Shown one piece after another: positions 10,801 through 21,200 of a stretch of 64,000 bases of DNA. Position 1 is the first letter of the stretch. Each line of letters opens with the position of its first letter. Position numbers and translations under genes: made by a program. The DNA lies in NCBI GenBank assembly GCA_963556255.1, contig OY744609.1, positions 11,900,514 to 11,964,513 on the forward strand, read 5' to 3'. Source of the DNA: Allolobophora icterica (taxonomy: Eukaryota > Annelida > Clitellata > Crassiclitellata > Lumbricidae). The notes below the pieces were generated by a model. It was not told the origin of the DNA and ran no database searches. It saw nothing but the letters and a program-made list of their open reading frames with translations.

Positions 10801-13559
10801 ATCCTGGGAGTTCCACTTTTGTTTCCCCGCGTCATCGTCTACTTTCTTCAAATTCAACTCAAGCTTCAGCGTCCCACGCTGTTCCTGCCCGCTCCTCTCC
10901 TCTTAAAACCCAGACTTCCTCTGGTTCTCTGCCTGATCGGCGTGCTTTCCCATGTTTAGCTCATTCTCCTGTCATTCATTCGACTGCATCAGTTGCCTCT
11001 CTCCAGTATCATCCAGTTGTCTCTGACCCCAACTGTGACCCAGATGTTCCACCTCCTCTCCCAGCTGTGGCTCCTCCGCCTTCATTTCCAACTGCGTCTT
11101 GGGCACGTCCTTCACATGTTGCTCTTCCCGGCGATCTCTTCTCTGTCGCTAAGGTTAATTCCGACCTCAAACACCACATGAGTTCTACAAACCCCACGTC
11201 TGTATTTCCGTCTCCGATGTCTAGAAATTACACAAAAACCTTGGTGGCCACTAATGAGAAACGAATCCAGAAAACAAACGAGGATACATATTTGCCAGGT
11301 GTAAGGACCCACGAACGTCCGGGAGACAAGACCTTGAAAGGTTCTGAGCCTGACAAAAGCTTCACATATTTTCCAATCTCAAACTCGCGGGCTGGCTCGG
11401 GAAGAGAAAGAGACCCAGGAAAGACTCCTTCTTCCTTCTATAGATCCAGTCTCTCCATCTCCCTTATTCCTTTCGTCGACCTGGACGATGACGACACTGG
11501 CTCTGTTCGAGTAAATTCTCAAATCTCGGAAGAGGGAGCATGGATTGGAGACATGGCCGCGAATGGACTGTGCGTCAACCAGCTACAGTCAATCGATCAG
11601 ACTGGAGCCAAGGTCAACCACCTTCAGTCAACGGCTTCAAGTGGATCCATTGTCAACCACCTAGAGTCAACGGCTCAAACTGGATCAACGTTCAACCACC
11701 TTCAATCATCAGCTTCAAGTGGATCCAGCAACAACCACCTAGAGTCAACGGCTCAAGCTGGATACAAGGTCAATCACCTTCAGTCAACGGTTCCAAGTGG
11801 ATCCAAGGTTAACCACCTGCAGTCAACGGCTCCAAGTGGATCCAAGGTTAACCACCTGCAGTCAACGGCTCCAAGTGGATCCAAGGTTAACCACCTGCAG
11901 TCAACGGCTCCAAGTGGATCCAAGGTTAACCACCTGCAGTCAACGGCTCCAAGTGGATCCAAGGTTAACCACCTGCAGTCAACGGCTCCAAGTGGATCCA
12001 AGGTTAACCACCTGCAGTCAACGGCTCCAAGTGGATCCAAGGTCAACCACCTGCAGTCAACGGCACAACTACCGAGGACAACAGATAGCTCCGGAGGCTA
12101 TGCTTCCCGTCCTGGAACAGAGTCTACTCCTTGTCCTTCAACCTTCGTTGGAAAGCCAACTGGAACAGATGGCTGCATGCGCACTTCTTTCGAGAGGATC
12201 GGCGAAAGTGAACCACCAATGCCGACTGTGCGCGCATGCTCAGAATTGCCGAAACCGGAAGTGAGTGGACAATATCCGGTCGGCAATGGCGATTCATCTT
12301 TGTTAGAGATCGACATCGTGAAGGGACGCATTGGAATTTGCTTTTGCTTGGAAGGTGGAAGGGATTCCCCGTACGGAGACGGACCAATAAGGATCAAAAG
12401 AATCTTCCACGGTAGGAAATTTTGACTCCATATCGATTTCCATCTGAACTGAGCATGTAGTTACATATTTTGTTTGCTTATGTATGTGTGAATGTGTTAG
12501 AGCTGTACCGATACCTCTACCCCATAACTCGTAATCGGGTCGATTATATTATTAGAGCAATCGGCATAATTTGCATCGGCAAAAAATAATCGGCACCGAT
12601 GCAAATTACTTTATAATTAACGTTTTTTGCACAATAATCGTTACAAAACGAAAAATGAGCACAAATGTCTATGCTTTGTTTCTTATTATTGATTTATATT
12701 TAGCATTGCACTACTTAGTAGGCACCGTAGAAACCAAGGACCTATTATGCACAGTACTGCATGGAAACTCTCTTTAATAACCCTTATACAGTGTCGTGTG
12801 CCTAGTTTTTGGGCGATAATAAAATAATCGGACTCATACGCGGTATCGGCATAATCGGCAAAAAAGGCTATCGGTGCACCTCTAGAATGTATGAATGTAT
12901 GAATTAGGGACCTGCGAATCACAAATTTTCAGTCGAATCGAATCTCGAATCGAATCGGGGAAAAGATTCGAATTCGAATCGAATCTCGAATCGAATCAGC
13001 GGCTACTAGTTTCACATTAATGAAGTTTGATTGCACAGGCGTACCACAGTATCAATTACTTTTCTGACGTTTAAAATCAATTAAACTAAACATTAAGTTA
13101 ATTAACAAAATTAAAATTACAAAAATAAATAATTAAGTAAGTAAGTATATTCTTTGTACCAATTGCATAACCGCATATTGGTGTACATACATCTAAGCGG
13201 AGTATATTACAGAGCTTGTCATTTGAGCCTTTGAGACGAATGATCGATCGCTCTCCTTGGTCGCTCGTCTATAGCAAAGGTAGGCCTACGGGCGAACGGT
13301 TAATCGCTCGCCTAGCCGAAGGCGTCGCACGGACGGTCATCGCTCGATGAGCTTAAGTTAGACTCCAAGACGATAGACGGAACTGGAGCCAGACCATTGT
13401 TTTATTTATTTATGTTTTGTGAGAATGAGATGTAGGACGTAATGGGCGCCTTGTAAGGCTGCCGTATACAATTCGACTCCTGTAGTAACTTGTGATCATC
13501 CGTTCATACTGATTTGTAATCATACTGCGTAATTGTCAGTTTGAAAATATTAAACGAAG

Positions 13560-13603
<44 letters not shown>

Positions 13604-14603
13604 CAAATTTACATTACATTAATTTACTTACTTGCGGCAGTGGTGAATGCGTGCCGTGATCTAATGACTGCTGAGTGATCGCTGTTAGTTTGTACAATAT
13701 GATTGGCTATAACAACACGGTCGACAACTCACGCCGCTTGACTTCATTCGTAAAGTCACTAATTATATGCAGCTATTCAAAATATATGCTGCACACAAAA
13801 GCTCTGTAGAGGTCGACCGCGCATCGCTTACCTACGCAATCCAGCGCGATCGATTTTCAAACCGCCTACTATTTTCAAATGAGAAGCTCTTAGTATGGCA
13901 TTCTAATTATAAACCCTTTTCAGAGGGTTTGCTATCGTCGCGTGCCGCGTTTCACGCAGAAATTCAACAACAAATTCACGCGCAGTAAACAATTAAACCA
14001 ATTAGTTTACAACAAAGTGAATCAAGGGCTAATAATTTTTCCGAAAAACGATTCGAAATTTTTCGAATCATGACATCATTTTGGAATCGAATCGAATACC
14101 GCCGTCCGATTCGTTTTCGAATCGAATATCGAAGCTTCGCAGGTCCCTAGTATGAATATGTGTATGAATGAATGTAGGCCTACATTTTAGTCTCGTATCT
14201 TAACCTCAGTCCACTGAATTAACGCATATAATATTTGTAGCGCTAATGTAATTATGTGAGTATGTAACTATGTATGTATGCATGAATATTCTATTACATT
14301 ATACATTAAATGGATAACTGGATCCAGCATACGGATACTTACAAATACACTATCGTGGATACGGTATTCCGAGATACATAATACTGTTTTGCATTTTCCT
14401 TTTCTTAAGCAGGAACCCCAGACTTCAGCATTGGCAAGGAAAGACTTCGACCTGGTGACGAACTCATCTCAGTCAACGGCGAAGACCTCACGGCGGCCAC
14501 GCACTACACCGCCTGGACGTTTCTGAGGACACTTCCCGAGGGCCTCATACGGCTCGTTGTTCGGAGGAACCCTCATCATCAACACGCGACAAGTGACCCT
14601 TGA
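5929..14603 (+). CDS. Large disordered protein with a C-terminal PDZ domain (spliced gene)
   Basis: Model: join(5929..7805, 8068..8132, 9349..12411, 14413..14603), 5196 nt, 1731 residues. All four segments agree in phase and end at TGA 14601-14603. Residues 1 to about 1630 are low-complexity: Ser/Pro/Asp/Asn-rich, with polyproline motifs (VPPPLPA near residue 230 and again in exon 3, LPPPPPA) that could bind SH3, WW or EVH1 domains. A four-copy 15-residue repeat starts near residue 76, and a 13-residue repeat spans about 1390-1550. A single PDZ domain occupies about 1632-1718. Its ligand loop reads GRIGICF instead of the usual GLGF, and it retains RPGDELISVNG. PDZ domains bind C-terminal peptides, so a scaffold role at membrane or cytoskeleton is inferred. 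I cannot assign an orthologue. Confidence 0.8.
6154..6330 (+). repeat. In-frame 45-bp coding repeat, four copies
   Basis: The encoded unit is NHRAFDKVDPVNDSR, repeated four times with substitutions (for example NHRARDKVDPVNYSR). Being a multiple of three, it keeps the frame of exon 1. Confidence 0.9.
8068..8132 (+). CDS. PDZ gene exon 2 (65 bp)
   Basis: A small exon bounded by CTGTGCAG and a GTATGC donor. It takes one base to finish the Arg codon left by exon 1, encodes YETPGSKRTDNLDSRRFRQCT, and leaves one base completed by AA at 9349. Without it, joining exon 1 directly to exon 3 gives an immediate stop, which strongly supports it. Confidence 0.78.
9349..12411 (+). CDS. PDZ gene exon 3
   Basis: A 3063-nt exon open throughout, with acceptor GACATAG at 9342-9348. 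The first residues are charged (TSEDEHRDKSKRHES). The middle (about 10370-11100) is Pro/Ser-rich and more T-rich in codon use. The 39-bp minisatellite follows, and the end encodes the first half of the PDZ domain up to IKRIFHG. The donor is CACG|GTAGG. The phase matches exons 2 and 4. Confidence 0.85.
11565..12065 (+). repeat. 39-bp coding minisatellite, about 12-13 units
   Basis: The encoded 13-residue unit is HLQSTAPSGSKVN. The upstream units are diverged (HLESTAQTGSTFN and similar). From about 11813 to 12050 the units are identical at DNA level, including silent sites, so they were homogenised recently. Flanking copies decay on both sides. Confidence 0.95.
12498..12884. mobile_element. hAT-type MITE, TAGAGSTGYACCGATA termini
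   Basis: The ends are TAGAGCTGTACCGATACC and, inverted, TAGAGGTGCACCGATAGCC. The flanks GAATGTGT (12490-12497) and GAATGTAT (12885-12892) form an 8-bp target duplication with one mismatch. The interior is rich in AATCGGCA words. It lies in the last intron of the PDZ gene. Confidence 0.8.
12905..14149. mobile_element. hAT-type element, TAGGGACCTGCGAA termini
   Basis: Terminal inverted repeats TAGGGACCTGCGAATC and TAGGGACCTGCGAAGC lie between exact 8-bp duplications GTATGAAT (12897-12904 and 14150-14157). The subterminal regions carry clusters of CGAATCGAAT at both ends. A SINE 3' end with an ATT tail is nested at about 13440-13604. The only open frame of note (13767-13988) is not recognisable as transposase, so the element is non-autonomous or decayed. 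Confidence 0.85.
13440..13604 (+). mobile_element. SINE 3' end with (ATT)n tail
   Basis: It shares CTGATTTGTAATCATACTGC, then TTGTCAGTTTGAA and TATTAAACGAAG(ATT)n, with copies at about 40190 and 41140. Nested in the hAT element at 12905-14149. Confidence 0.75.
14413..14603 (+). CDS. PDZ gene exon 4 (terminal)
   Basis: The acceptor is TTCTTAAGCAG. The exon encodes the second half of the PDZ domain (IGKERLRPGDELISVNGEDL, then a helix and LVVRR) and a short His-rich tail, HHQHATSDP, before TGA. The intron splits the PDZ domain between its second and third strands. The tail does not look like a PDZ ligand. Confidence 0.88.
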
Positions 14604-15711
14604 CGCAGAATCGTAGCTGTCGATTGTGTATCTCAAAGATGTTGTGAATCTTTGGGAGAATCCAAAAGACTTTGCCCTGACCAATAATAGATTTAAGTAA
14701 CTGTATGCATGCATGCTCGCATATTTGTATGTATGTATGTATGTATGAATATATGTATGCATGACATGGTATGTGTGTGTATGTAAGCTACCAAAATAAT
14801 TCACGTGGAACAGGGCCGCGCGGAGGTCAAGGCCGGTCCCGGCTCTGTGTGAAACCGTGAATGAATGAAAGCATGAATTAACGAACGAATGAATGAATGA
14901 GAGTATGTATATAAAATTACAAGTGGGATTGTCGCTCTAAATAGGTAGCGTTTGGATGAAGATTAGCCTAGAACTGTGCTACAGGTTGTTTATTGCCGAT
15001 TTTGTCACGAGCACCAACAGCATTGCATTATGTTTACGTGTGTGAATTCCTGACTGTTTACTTGTTGAAATTGAGTTGAGTGGGGGTTATAAGCAGTGGC
15101 CAAGTTCATACACATGGGCCACCTAGCGAATGGCCACGTTAACACACACGCACACACACACACAAGCGTACGCCACCTAGCGAATTGGCTTACACAGATC
15201 CTGCTAGCCTCGCGTGCCGTGCAACTTTTATTAATGCTTCAACGATTCAATTTTGTCGGAGTTCTTCTGTCACGTAGTTTTTTTGCACTTAAGCATGGCT
15301 TTAAACATTTATGGGACCCACATGAACGTATTGGCTGGCTACAACGTTGCTTTTGTGTGCAATATTGCTTTTGCTTGCAATAACGTGATTATACCTTGGA
15401 ATTCAATCTTTTAGCTCTTTAGACACAAATAAGCCTATAGGCCTATTACAAGGACGTGTCACTGTTAGTAAAATCCCCATAAAGCGTTTACTCAACGAAT
15501 AGATCAATTATCTGAGAGATAGGCATAGCCTACATATTTATGGGAATATGACGTGTGGTAATCTGAAAGTCTATGTTATGTTATGATTATATGACAAGAA
15601 CTTAAATCGTAATCATTACGACAAGAACTTAAATGAGATTATGATCATTTCAGAGATTCTATATGAGATATTATATAAGATTAATTATTTTCATCTAAAA
15701 GATCAGGTAAA

Positions 15712-15868
15712 CAGGGCTGTAGTGGTAAAATTAGAGGTGAGTACACGCTACTGGTTAATATTCATTAACAAATTAGAGTGATCAGTACAAATATTTTTGA
15801 GGTGAGTATACGATCTCTAGAGGTGAGTACACGCTGTATACCCGCATATATCCTCGACTACAGCCCTG
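15712..15868. mobile_element. Small MITE with CAGGGCTGTAGT termini
   Basis: CAGGGCTGTAGT at the left and CTACAGCCCTG at the right form inverted ends. The interior repeats AGGTGAGTACACGCT. The flanks do not show a clear target duplication. Confidence 0.55.
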
Positions 15869-16114
15869 GATGTGATGCAAGAACTCAGCTGCTCAGGAGT
15901 CGATTCAAACTCAATTGAGCGCTATAGCCTACGGTCGCACACTGCTTTAAACATGGTTAAAGGAGGATGGAGACGCTAGTCATCTTTGTTATGCAACAAC
16001 GTAATCTTAATGGTAATCGTAAACTCAAAATTTCTAAAGCCCTATTCTAGAGCTAAGCGCAGGGCACCAGCTTATTCACGAGCGCTGAAGGCTCGAGTCC
16101 GATTGCCTGACTAG

Positions 16115-16504
16115 CAGTGAGTAATCTAGACGTCTTTGGGGGGGGGAAGTTCCCCCCCAGGATTGATGTTTCCCCCCCCCCCAGAGGCGAGCAATATTAC
16201 AATGTACAGACCGTCAGGGGAGGAAAAATCCCCCCAGGATCGATGTGGATACATGGTTTCCCCCCCCAGAGAGATGGATTCCTAAAAAAAAGGTCATCAA
16301 CTTTTTTTGACAGAAGAAAAAGCAAAAAATTGGGTGAAGGACTAAAAAAAAAGGTCATCAACTTTTTTCGAAGATGAAAAGTGGAAAAATTTGGGAAAAG
16401 TCTTAAACTTTTTAAAGATGGAAGACAAAATTTTGTGTCAATTGTTTGCTCCCCCCAGAAACCTGGTTTCCCCTCCCAGACGAGGGGGACTAGATTAAAC
16501 ACTG
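16115..16504. mobile_element. MITE with G/C runs, CAGTGNNTAATCTAG termini
   Basis: Inverted ends CAGTGAGTAATCTAG and CAGTGTTTAATCTAG sit between exact 9-bp direct repeats CCTGACTAG (16106-16114 and 16505-16513). The interior has G7-9/C8-10 runs and AAAAAAGGTCATCAACTTTT motifs shared with the elements at 27166, 49433 and 62595. Confidence 0.8.
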
Positions 16505-16621
16505 CCTGACTAGAGTCGTTAAACAGCGACTAACCGATGGCCAACTAACCGAGCTGAAGTACGCATGCATGTAGGCTACATACATGATTATGGTGGGCGA
16601 TAGTGTAGTGGTCAATTAGAT

Positions 16622-17643
16622 CAGAGGTTCTTAACCGCGGTGTGTCGCGACACACTAGTGTGTCGCGAATCGACCGCGAGTGTGTCGCGTAAACATGGTG
16701 TGTCGTTTGTGTGTCGCGAATTCTCACAGACTATACGTCCGTCATTCTTGCATTACACTTACTTACTTAAACTTTAGCGGACGTAGGCTGTGAGCATTCG
16801 TAGCACTCTATTTATATATTCTAGTATATATCTGGGCTAAGACGTACAAAGAAGAACATTAAAAAACAATGGCGAGCAAAGCAATCAAAGAGTAGGTTTC
16901 ATTTCATAGTTCCTACTTATATGAGCAAGGTTTTTCTCAGATGATCAACATAAAGAACAAAAACGAAACAAAACTGGTTAGAGAGAAAAATTTAGGAACA
17001 AAAATCCCACTAAATGTTACTAAGTTAAAGTAGAAACCACAAAGGACTCAATATGAACGTTTTCATTCATTGCAAATGATAACAATTGAAAATTTTAAGT
17101 ACGGTATATAACTAGTTTAACTTTCTCATTTTTAACATTATTCGCCCACGACGATAATTATAGCGTGGTGTGTCGCCAAATTTGGTTGCAAGTTTAGGTG
17201 TGTCGTGTGCAGTGGCGGCGCCAGACATTCTTTGTAACCAGGGCACAGCCAGAGCAGTCATACATGATACAAGTAACCAGCGCAGAGGGCGATTTATGGA
17301 GAGCGCGGTAGCGCGAGGCTAAATGGTGACCATATAAGATCGCGCTACCGCGCTTGCCATAAATTGCCCCCAGCACTAGGCTAGTAATTTTCTACAGTCA
17401 GGAGGTCAGATGGGCGAAGCACCCGGAGCTGAACGCTTTTTGACATTTGTAAAGGAAATTTAACATTTCAGCGAATTAAGTGAATTTATATCTCAGGATA
17501 TAACAAATATGCCCGAACAAATTCTGAACAGGGCAAAAATTCTGGCAGAGCATCGACCAGGGCAAAGGCTTTTTTTTACCAGGGCATTTGCCCTGGTGTA
17601 GCGCCGCCTCTGGTCGTGTGTCAAAAAAGGTTAAGAACCACTG
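16622..17643. mobile_element. hAT-type element, CAGNGGTTCTTAACC termini
   Basis: The ends CAGAGGTTCTTAACCGCGG and CAGTGGTTCTTAACCTTTT match the hAT/Charlie terminus pattern. They lie between exact 8-bp duplications AATTAGAT (16614-16621 and 17644-17651). The interior repeats GTGTGTCGCGA. A second hAT-type element is nested inside it at 17210-17612. It lies upstream of the hnRNP K gene. Confidence 0.9.
17210..17612. mobile_element. Nested hAT-type MITE, CAGTGGCGGCGCCAGAC termini
   Basis: The ends CAGTGGCGGCGCCAGAC and CAGAGGCGGCGCTACA lie between exact 8-bp duplications GTCGTGTG (17202-17209 and 17613-17620). The target is the outer hAT element, so this insertion is younger. Confidence 0.9.
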
Positions 17644-17802
17644 AATTAGATGACACCGGGCTTGAGATTACTCTTAGCGAAAGCGCCTCGTTAACTATTT
17701 TTTTTACCATACTTAAAGTTTGAAAGTTCAAAAGTTTACCTCTAAAGCTATTATTTAGTAAGTACTGCGCTATACGAATTTGAGAAGTGTTCCGCCTTCG
17801 TA

Positions 17803-17898
17803 CGCCATTTTGGAAATCTAGGCAGTAAAGAAAGAGGATACTTTGTTCGCAGTGCAGAAGTTACATTATCTGCAATTTGCAAAACCAAATTAAAATTG
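17803..17898 (+). promoter_or_regulatory. Candidate promoter / noncoding first exon of the hnRNP K gene
   Basis: CGCCATTTTGG near 17802 fits a YY1 site, typical around start sites of housekeeping RNA-binding protein genes. Downstream sequence ends at TTG|GTAAGCC (donor after 17898), and the coding exon at 18212 is preceded by an acceptor TTCTGTAG at 18193-18200. A noncoding exon ending at 17898 is inferred. A second GGCCATTTTGC lies at about 18040. Confidence 0.4.
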
Positions 17899-18211
17899 GT
17901 AAGCCTGTGATTTAAATTACATTTTAGCTTTTTTAAGGCGGCGCAATGCTGAAAGGCAGCAAACGTTTCTTTGCCCGGTGTTCGTTTGAAACGGAGTGAC
18001 CGTTATGTACGAACTGTGCAAAAAACTCGAAGGAACTGCGGCCATTTTGCATTTGTCCAGTATTTCTATTGCCTTCATAATTATTTTATTTATTAGACAT
18101 TGTTTTATTTTCTTTACGAGTGATTGAGCCATCTTTTTCTCTTTGATATTATGTCAGGTGCATTAGCAGACAGAAACATTATTTTGTTGTGTTTCTGTAG
18201 TTTAACAGAAA

Positions 18212-18296
18212 ATGTCGGATAACGAGGCTAGCAATGCTGACAAAAGCCCTGACAAAACCCACGACGACAGAAGCTCCAGTGAGAAAAGCCCACGAG
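18212..18296 (+). CDS. HNRNPK: hnRNP K exon 1 (start)
   Basis: ATG in an AAAATG context. It encodes MSDNEASNADKSPDKTHDD and a Ser-rich run, hydrophilic and acidic. The donor is CACGAG|GTTAGT, leaving one base. Confidence 0.85.
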
Positions 18297-21200
18297 GTTA
18301 GTGAATGGATGAACTAATTATTCCCAGCCTTTAAATTTTTCTTGTAACAAGTTGCATTGTTGTCAGTTTGACTAAGGAATAAATGAAAATTGATTGATTG
18401 ATTGGATTTGACTCAAAGAGATGGATTATTCTTAACCAAGGTGCACAGCATATCGTGCATGATTGAAGAATGGTTAGCAACAAGCATCTATAGTTGAGTG
18501 TTCCAGATAGGCAGCACAAGTGATCATCTTTCTGCAAGTCTCCCACTGAAAATATGTGTGATGCTGCTGGGGAAATCTTTCAGATTATCCTGAGATTCTT
18601 CTGTTGGTTAAGTCTCATGTTTGTGTGCACGTGCGTTCGTGTGCATGTGTCTTGCACAACAGTTGTTATATTTAATAATAATGTTGCTATAATTAATAAT
18701 TATGTAATGTCTTGATTAGATTCAAATTTTAGTGTTGTTATTGTAAGTCGGGTTATTTTTGTTTTCGAGATATAATCTATTGACTGCTATAGAGCACCAT
18801 TTTTATACTGTACAAAACATTAATGGGTTATGTTGCTTTGTGTTTTAGGTCGCAAACGATCTCGATCTCGAACGCGCTCCCCTTCCCGCTCACGCTCTCG
18901 TTCTCGTTCTGCTGGCAGCAATCGTGATGATCGTAGACGTTCAAGGAGACGCTACAGTGACGGAAGATGTGAGCTTCGGCTTCTGATCCAGTCCAAGGTT
19001 CGATATTCTGTGATGACCATACTTGTTTTATGTACAGCCTTTGTGATACTTTGAGTTAGAATCAGCTTTTTAAACAGAACTTACTTACTTACCCAGAGTG
19101 TGAGTTGGTGGCATCAGGGGATGGAAAACATACGGGGTGCAAATGTGTATGCAGTGGGAGTTAGTATGAAGCAGAGGGGGAAGATCTGCCACTCCCCATG
19201 AAGTTACAAAATGCACCCTGCATAACACCAGAACCTCCTTGTAACTTGCTCAATTATGGCATGAATTCTGGTGCAGCATGACTGGAATATGGATTCAAAC
19301 GTAGGCCTGATATCAAACATTAAAAATTATAAAACTAATTTCTTATGATCTGGTGATTCGTAAGACCTCCTAAAAGGAAGGATCATAATTATGAAGTCTC
19401 CTGTGTGTATATGCATAAATTATTATTTTCATTATTATTATGGATCAGATACTTATTATCAGGGTAATTTGAATAGGTTTTGATATAATCAAAAGCACAG
19501 GTGGCTGGAAAAGATAAGACTTAAATTTTGTGTGTATTGAGATAAGAGAAAGAACAGGTCCTTCATAGCTGGTTGCAGTGAGTAGACAACATAGACAACT
19601 TTTGTTTGTTGCATTTAATTTTTTATTTCTTGTAGGATGCTGGCTCAATTATCGGAAGAGGCGGCACCAATATAAAACGTCTGCGACAGGACGTGAGTGG
19701 AGCACTTTAGATTGTTTTATCGTTTGTCGATCAAAATGGCACAAGATGGCAAGAAGCTTGGATCATGCAGGATCAAACAGTTTGCAAGCATTAAGATGAT
19801 TTGGAAGGGATCAAGAAGTTTCGATATTTCACAACTTCGGTTTTTATGGAGTCGTTTGTACGGATGTTCAGAATTGAAATGAGAATTTTTCTCATTGTGG
19901 CTCTGAGGCAATTAACATTGATTAAGCAGAAACCTAAAAAATGGTCTATCAAAATTTTTTTAAAAGCTGTGCATTAGAAGATTAAAGCTGGGTTATAAAG
20001 ATGCCAGATCAGTTCTAATTTTGACGTAAAAAAGCTTTAAATTGAGAGTGTGCGAGAATTATTGATAGTAACAGCTGGAGAGGGGATATCGAAGTAGTGA
20101 GCAAGTTTCCAGATGTAGTATTTGTCAGTTTGAAGGTGCGTAGTTCTGTCCGTGAACTTACGTCTCGTTGATTGTCCTTTTCATATGTTTTCCTTATGGC
20201 CTTCGCTGCTGCTGCCACCTATTGACCAAATGCTGCCTCATAATTCGACGTGGATGTGTGTCCTGCTGACTGAATCTACTCCGTGCTTCGCCCACTCATC
20301 CGACGTCTCCAGTGTAAGGCCGGAATCACGATCTCTGACAGCCACACTCCAGAACGGTATGCCTACGACAACTTGTAACGCCTTGACGTTTTTTTGCTAC
20401 CGCCAACCGAGAAAGTCGCAGCCTACTGTACTGTGCACTTCAGTCGGCTGGCTCACTGGCTAGCCCGGGGAGCTGATTGGCTGGCTGGCCGGCCGGGAAC
20501 GTTTATAGCGTGTTTGGCTAGCCGACGTTTTGTTTATTCTATTGATGTTTAATTGTTGTTGTGTTTGTGGTTTGCTTAACACTGGACTGTCTTGGTGGTA
20601 CTGCTGGCAGCTTAAAATGTCTCTTCCTGCATTCTGCTGGGCCTTGCTTGGTCAGCCTGAACTTGCATCCGTTCTCTGCCTTCATCCATCATATCTGTAG
20701 GGTCTGTCTTTATCTGCATGTATCCTTAGAGTCTGCATCCGTACAGCACATGTGCCCCGGACTTGCATTCCTGGATCGAGTTATCAATACCTGCTGTAAA
20801 CTGACTGGCTTTGGGTTTGGCTTCCTGGCCTCCCCGCCTGCCGCTGCTTTCACATGTCCTTCTCTGTGTCCTCAGCAACCGGAGACTAATTGTTAACAAG
20901 TGCCAAGGTCTTGTGGTGCTGACACCTAACTGCGCCTAACGTGTGACAAGTCGAGTTAGACAATGGACTCTGCCAGGTTGCCTTCAGATGTGTGTGCTGG
21001 ATGTGTTGTATCAGTTGCTGGACTTCTTGTATCAGTTACACACTGTGGCGCTTAAAGACCTCCATTGCTTTCCTCGAAGGTACTTCAGTCCTTTTTCGCT
21101 TTCCTGTTTTTTCTGTAATGTGTTTTTCCATTTTATTCTTGTTTCATCTTGTACTGATTGCTTTGAAGGATTGTTTCAATTGCTGGAGATGTGAAAGCAA

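Larger units (their letters stand above)
14604..18200. other. Intergenic region between the PDZ and hnRNP K genes
   Basis: The first part is presumably 3' UTR of the PDZ gene; no canonical AATAAA signal is obvious just downstream. It then holds GTAT/GAAT low-complexity DNA, a small CAGGGCTGTAG element, and three hAT-like insertions. The 15.1-15.4 kb open frame has no support as a gene. Confidence 0.6.

Noticed and set aside
11780..12264. Overlapping repeat ORFs on both strands of the PDZ gene
   Set aside because: Shadows of the 39-bp coding minisatellite. The homologous PDZ frame is the supported one.
15096..15383. Plus-strand open frame of 95 codons
   Set aside because: Starts at GTG, overlaps a CA tract, no homology or splice support.
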